A DNA stretch of 6,285 nt from Natronohydrobacter sp. (lineage in GTDB: Bacteria; Pseudomonadota; Alphaproteobacteria; Rhodobacterales; Rhodobacteraceae), in assembly GCA_007116445.1 (NCBI GenBank), contig SKIM01000009.1:1-6285 (forward strand), given 5' to 3'. The notes under the pieces are model-generated. The model was not told the origin of the DNA, did no database searches, and saw only the letters and a program-made list of their open reading frames with translations. Shown piece by piece: positions 5,307 through 6,285 of this stretch. Numbering within the stretch: position 1 is the stretch's first letter; every line of letters starts with the position of its first letter. The position numbers and the translations under genes are program-made.

Positions 5307-6285
5307 TCAGCGAATACTGTCGGGCGCAAGCGCCCGACTCAGACTCGCTTCACCCCGCCCATGTAACGCAGGATCAAAACCACGGATCGTGTCCTCGCGC
5401 GCAGTGTTGAGCAACTGACCCGCGATCTGCCTAGGAGTTGCATCTTCGAACTTGCTGCCCAGAATTGCCGCATACCCGCTGACAATCGGCGCAGCAGAAG
5501 ACGTGCCGGCAAGTCCCCCCATACGTGCACTATCGACCCCGACAGTCAGAAACTGGTTCTGGATCGTGACATTGTCACCAGCGAAGAACGAATACTCCGC
5601 CAACACGGTCGGATTTTCCACAGTGCCGTTGCGCTCCAACGCACCCACGAAAATCGTCGATTCCGCACCAATCAGCGCCAGGTTGAGAATGTCGGAAACG
5701 ACCGTCGGTGTTCCAGCGAGCGAGGACCGGAAACTGGACTCGATGGAAACGGGCTCTTCGCCAACTGCCGCATTGCCTGCCGCCTTGACGATCACTGCGC
5801 TATTTTCACGCGCTGCGGCAAGCACAGACGCCGACAATGCTTCGCGGTTCAGTATAGAGAAATTTCTGCTCGGGCTGAAAAGTCCGAAGCTCAGATTGAC
5901 GATATCAAGCCTTGAGTCTGATAGCGCAATTTCTTGGCCCGTGTCATTATAGTCGAGCGCGAATACTTCGGCGCCCGGCGCAATCAGTCCCGATTGCAAC
6001 TCCACCCACCGACCATGATTGACCCTTTCAACCCTGTTGCGCAAATCACCACTAAACCTTAGATCACCGCCACCGCTATCACGGTTTCTGAAGTCATCCA
6101 CCACCGTAATTTGCGCCCCTTGACCAAGGAACCCATCGCCCCATGCGCGCTCCACATCTGGGTGCATCCAGGAATAATAGGCCTCCGCGCGCGTCGCGGG
6201 CGGGCTTTCGAGCGGGGGGATACCAGTGCCGTCACTGCCGCCACAGGCCGTCAGGGTCACAGCACCAAGAAACAAGAAAGCCGAA
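5307..6285 (-). CDS. Subtilisin-like S8 serine protease, lipoprotein (5' end beyond window)
   Basis: This is an exported serine endopeptidase of the subtilase clan. The frame stays open to the right edge, reading SAFLFLGAVTLTACGGSDG. This is the end of a lipoprotein signal peptide with lipobox LTAC, so the true start lies just outside the window, and the TTG at 6275 should not be taken as the start. Counting residues from that TTG, the lipid-modified cysteine is 11. Asp60 (ITVVDDF), His87 (VNHGRWV), Asn168 (KAAGN, oxyanion hole) and Ser259 (GTSSAAP) form the expected active site. The catalytic His motif is not the classical HGTHVAG, so that assignment is less sure. The C-terminus, ending LHGRGEASLSRALAPDSIR, resembles the end of the protease domain in S8 autotransporters, but no beta-barrel follows. 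The lipidated cysteine would anchor it in the periplasm or at the outer membrane. Its substrate is unknown. Confidence 0.92.
   Translation of the reverse strand, partial: SAFLFLGAVTLTACGGSDGTGIPPLESPPATRAEAYYSWMHPDVERAWGDGFLGQGAQITVVDDFRNRDSGGGDLRFSGDLRNRVERVNHGRWVELQSGLIAPGAEVFALDYNDTGQEIALSDSRLDIVNLSFGLFSPSRNFSILNREALSASVLAAARENSAVIVKAAGNAAVGEEPVSIESSFRSSLAGTPTVVSDILNLALIGAESTIFVGALERNGTVENPTVLAEYSFFAGDNVTIQNQFLTVGVDSARMGGLAGTSSAAPIVSGYAAILGSKFEDATPRQIAGQLLNTAREDTIRGFDPALHGRGEASLSRALAPDSIR
5319..5338. terminator. Perfect 9-bp hairpin at the convergent gene ends
   Basis: GTCGGGCGC and GCGCCCGAC form a perfect stem around AA (a four-base loop in practice, since the closing C-G would open). 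The hairpin starts 28 bp after the stop of the barrel-like gene and lies inside the last ten codons of the protease gene, where it encodes part of RALAPDS. It could end transcription of the rightward gene. It lacks a T-run on either strand, so it is not a textbook intrinsic terminator. Confidence 0.5.

Overview
The window is GC-rich, densely packed chromosomal DNA from an alphaproteobacterium, most likely one of the Rhodobacterales. The main evidence is a GcrA cell-cycle regulator (an alphaproteobacterial hallmark), together with codon usage rich in G/C third positions, a c2-type cytochrome and the flavour of the other proteins. The order-level placement is inference; no ribosomal or other phylogenetic marker is present apart from the SRP RNA.

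Layout, left to right. A signal recognition particle RNA gene (about 47-143, +) has a well-placed sigma70-type promoter in front of it. Two leftward genes follow: a small periplasmic class I cytochrome c (161-565, -) and an ABC-2 type transport permease (654-1469, -) whose ATPase partner is not in the window. A short divergent intergenic region, with a perfect 6-bp inverted repeat, separates the permease from gcrA (1607-2227, +). Then come three rightward genes: a three-domain Xaa-Pro aminopeptidase (2299-4110), a small DUF427 protein (4189-4527) and a secreted protein of unknown function that looks like a small outer-membrane beta-barrel (4658-5290). The last gene is preceded by a leader with overlapping, mutually exclusive inverted repeats. 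Converging on it is a subtilisin-like (S8) serine protease lipoprotein (5307 to the right edge, -), which is cut off by the window end just before its start codon.

Most of the window is conserved housekeeping or regulatory content: protein targeting RNA, transcriptional regulation of the cell cycle, peptide breakdown and export. No mobile element, CRISPR array, tRNA or phage gene was found. The part least explained by known families is the right end. There, a barrel-like secreted protein and a surface-type protease without its own barrel sit 16 bp apart in convergent orientation. A 9-bp perfect hairpin lies in the tail of the protease gene and the leader upstream of the barrel gene is structured. 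I found no convincing evidence of a wholly new multi-gene system; the best leads are that gene pair and that leader.
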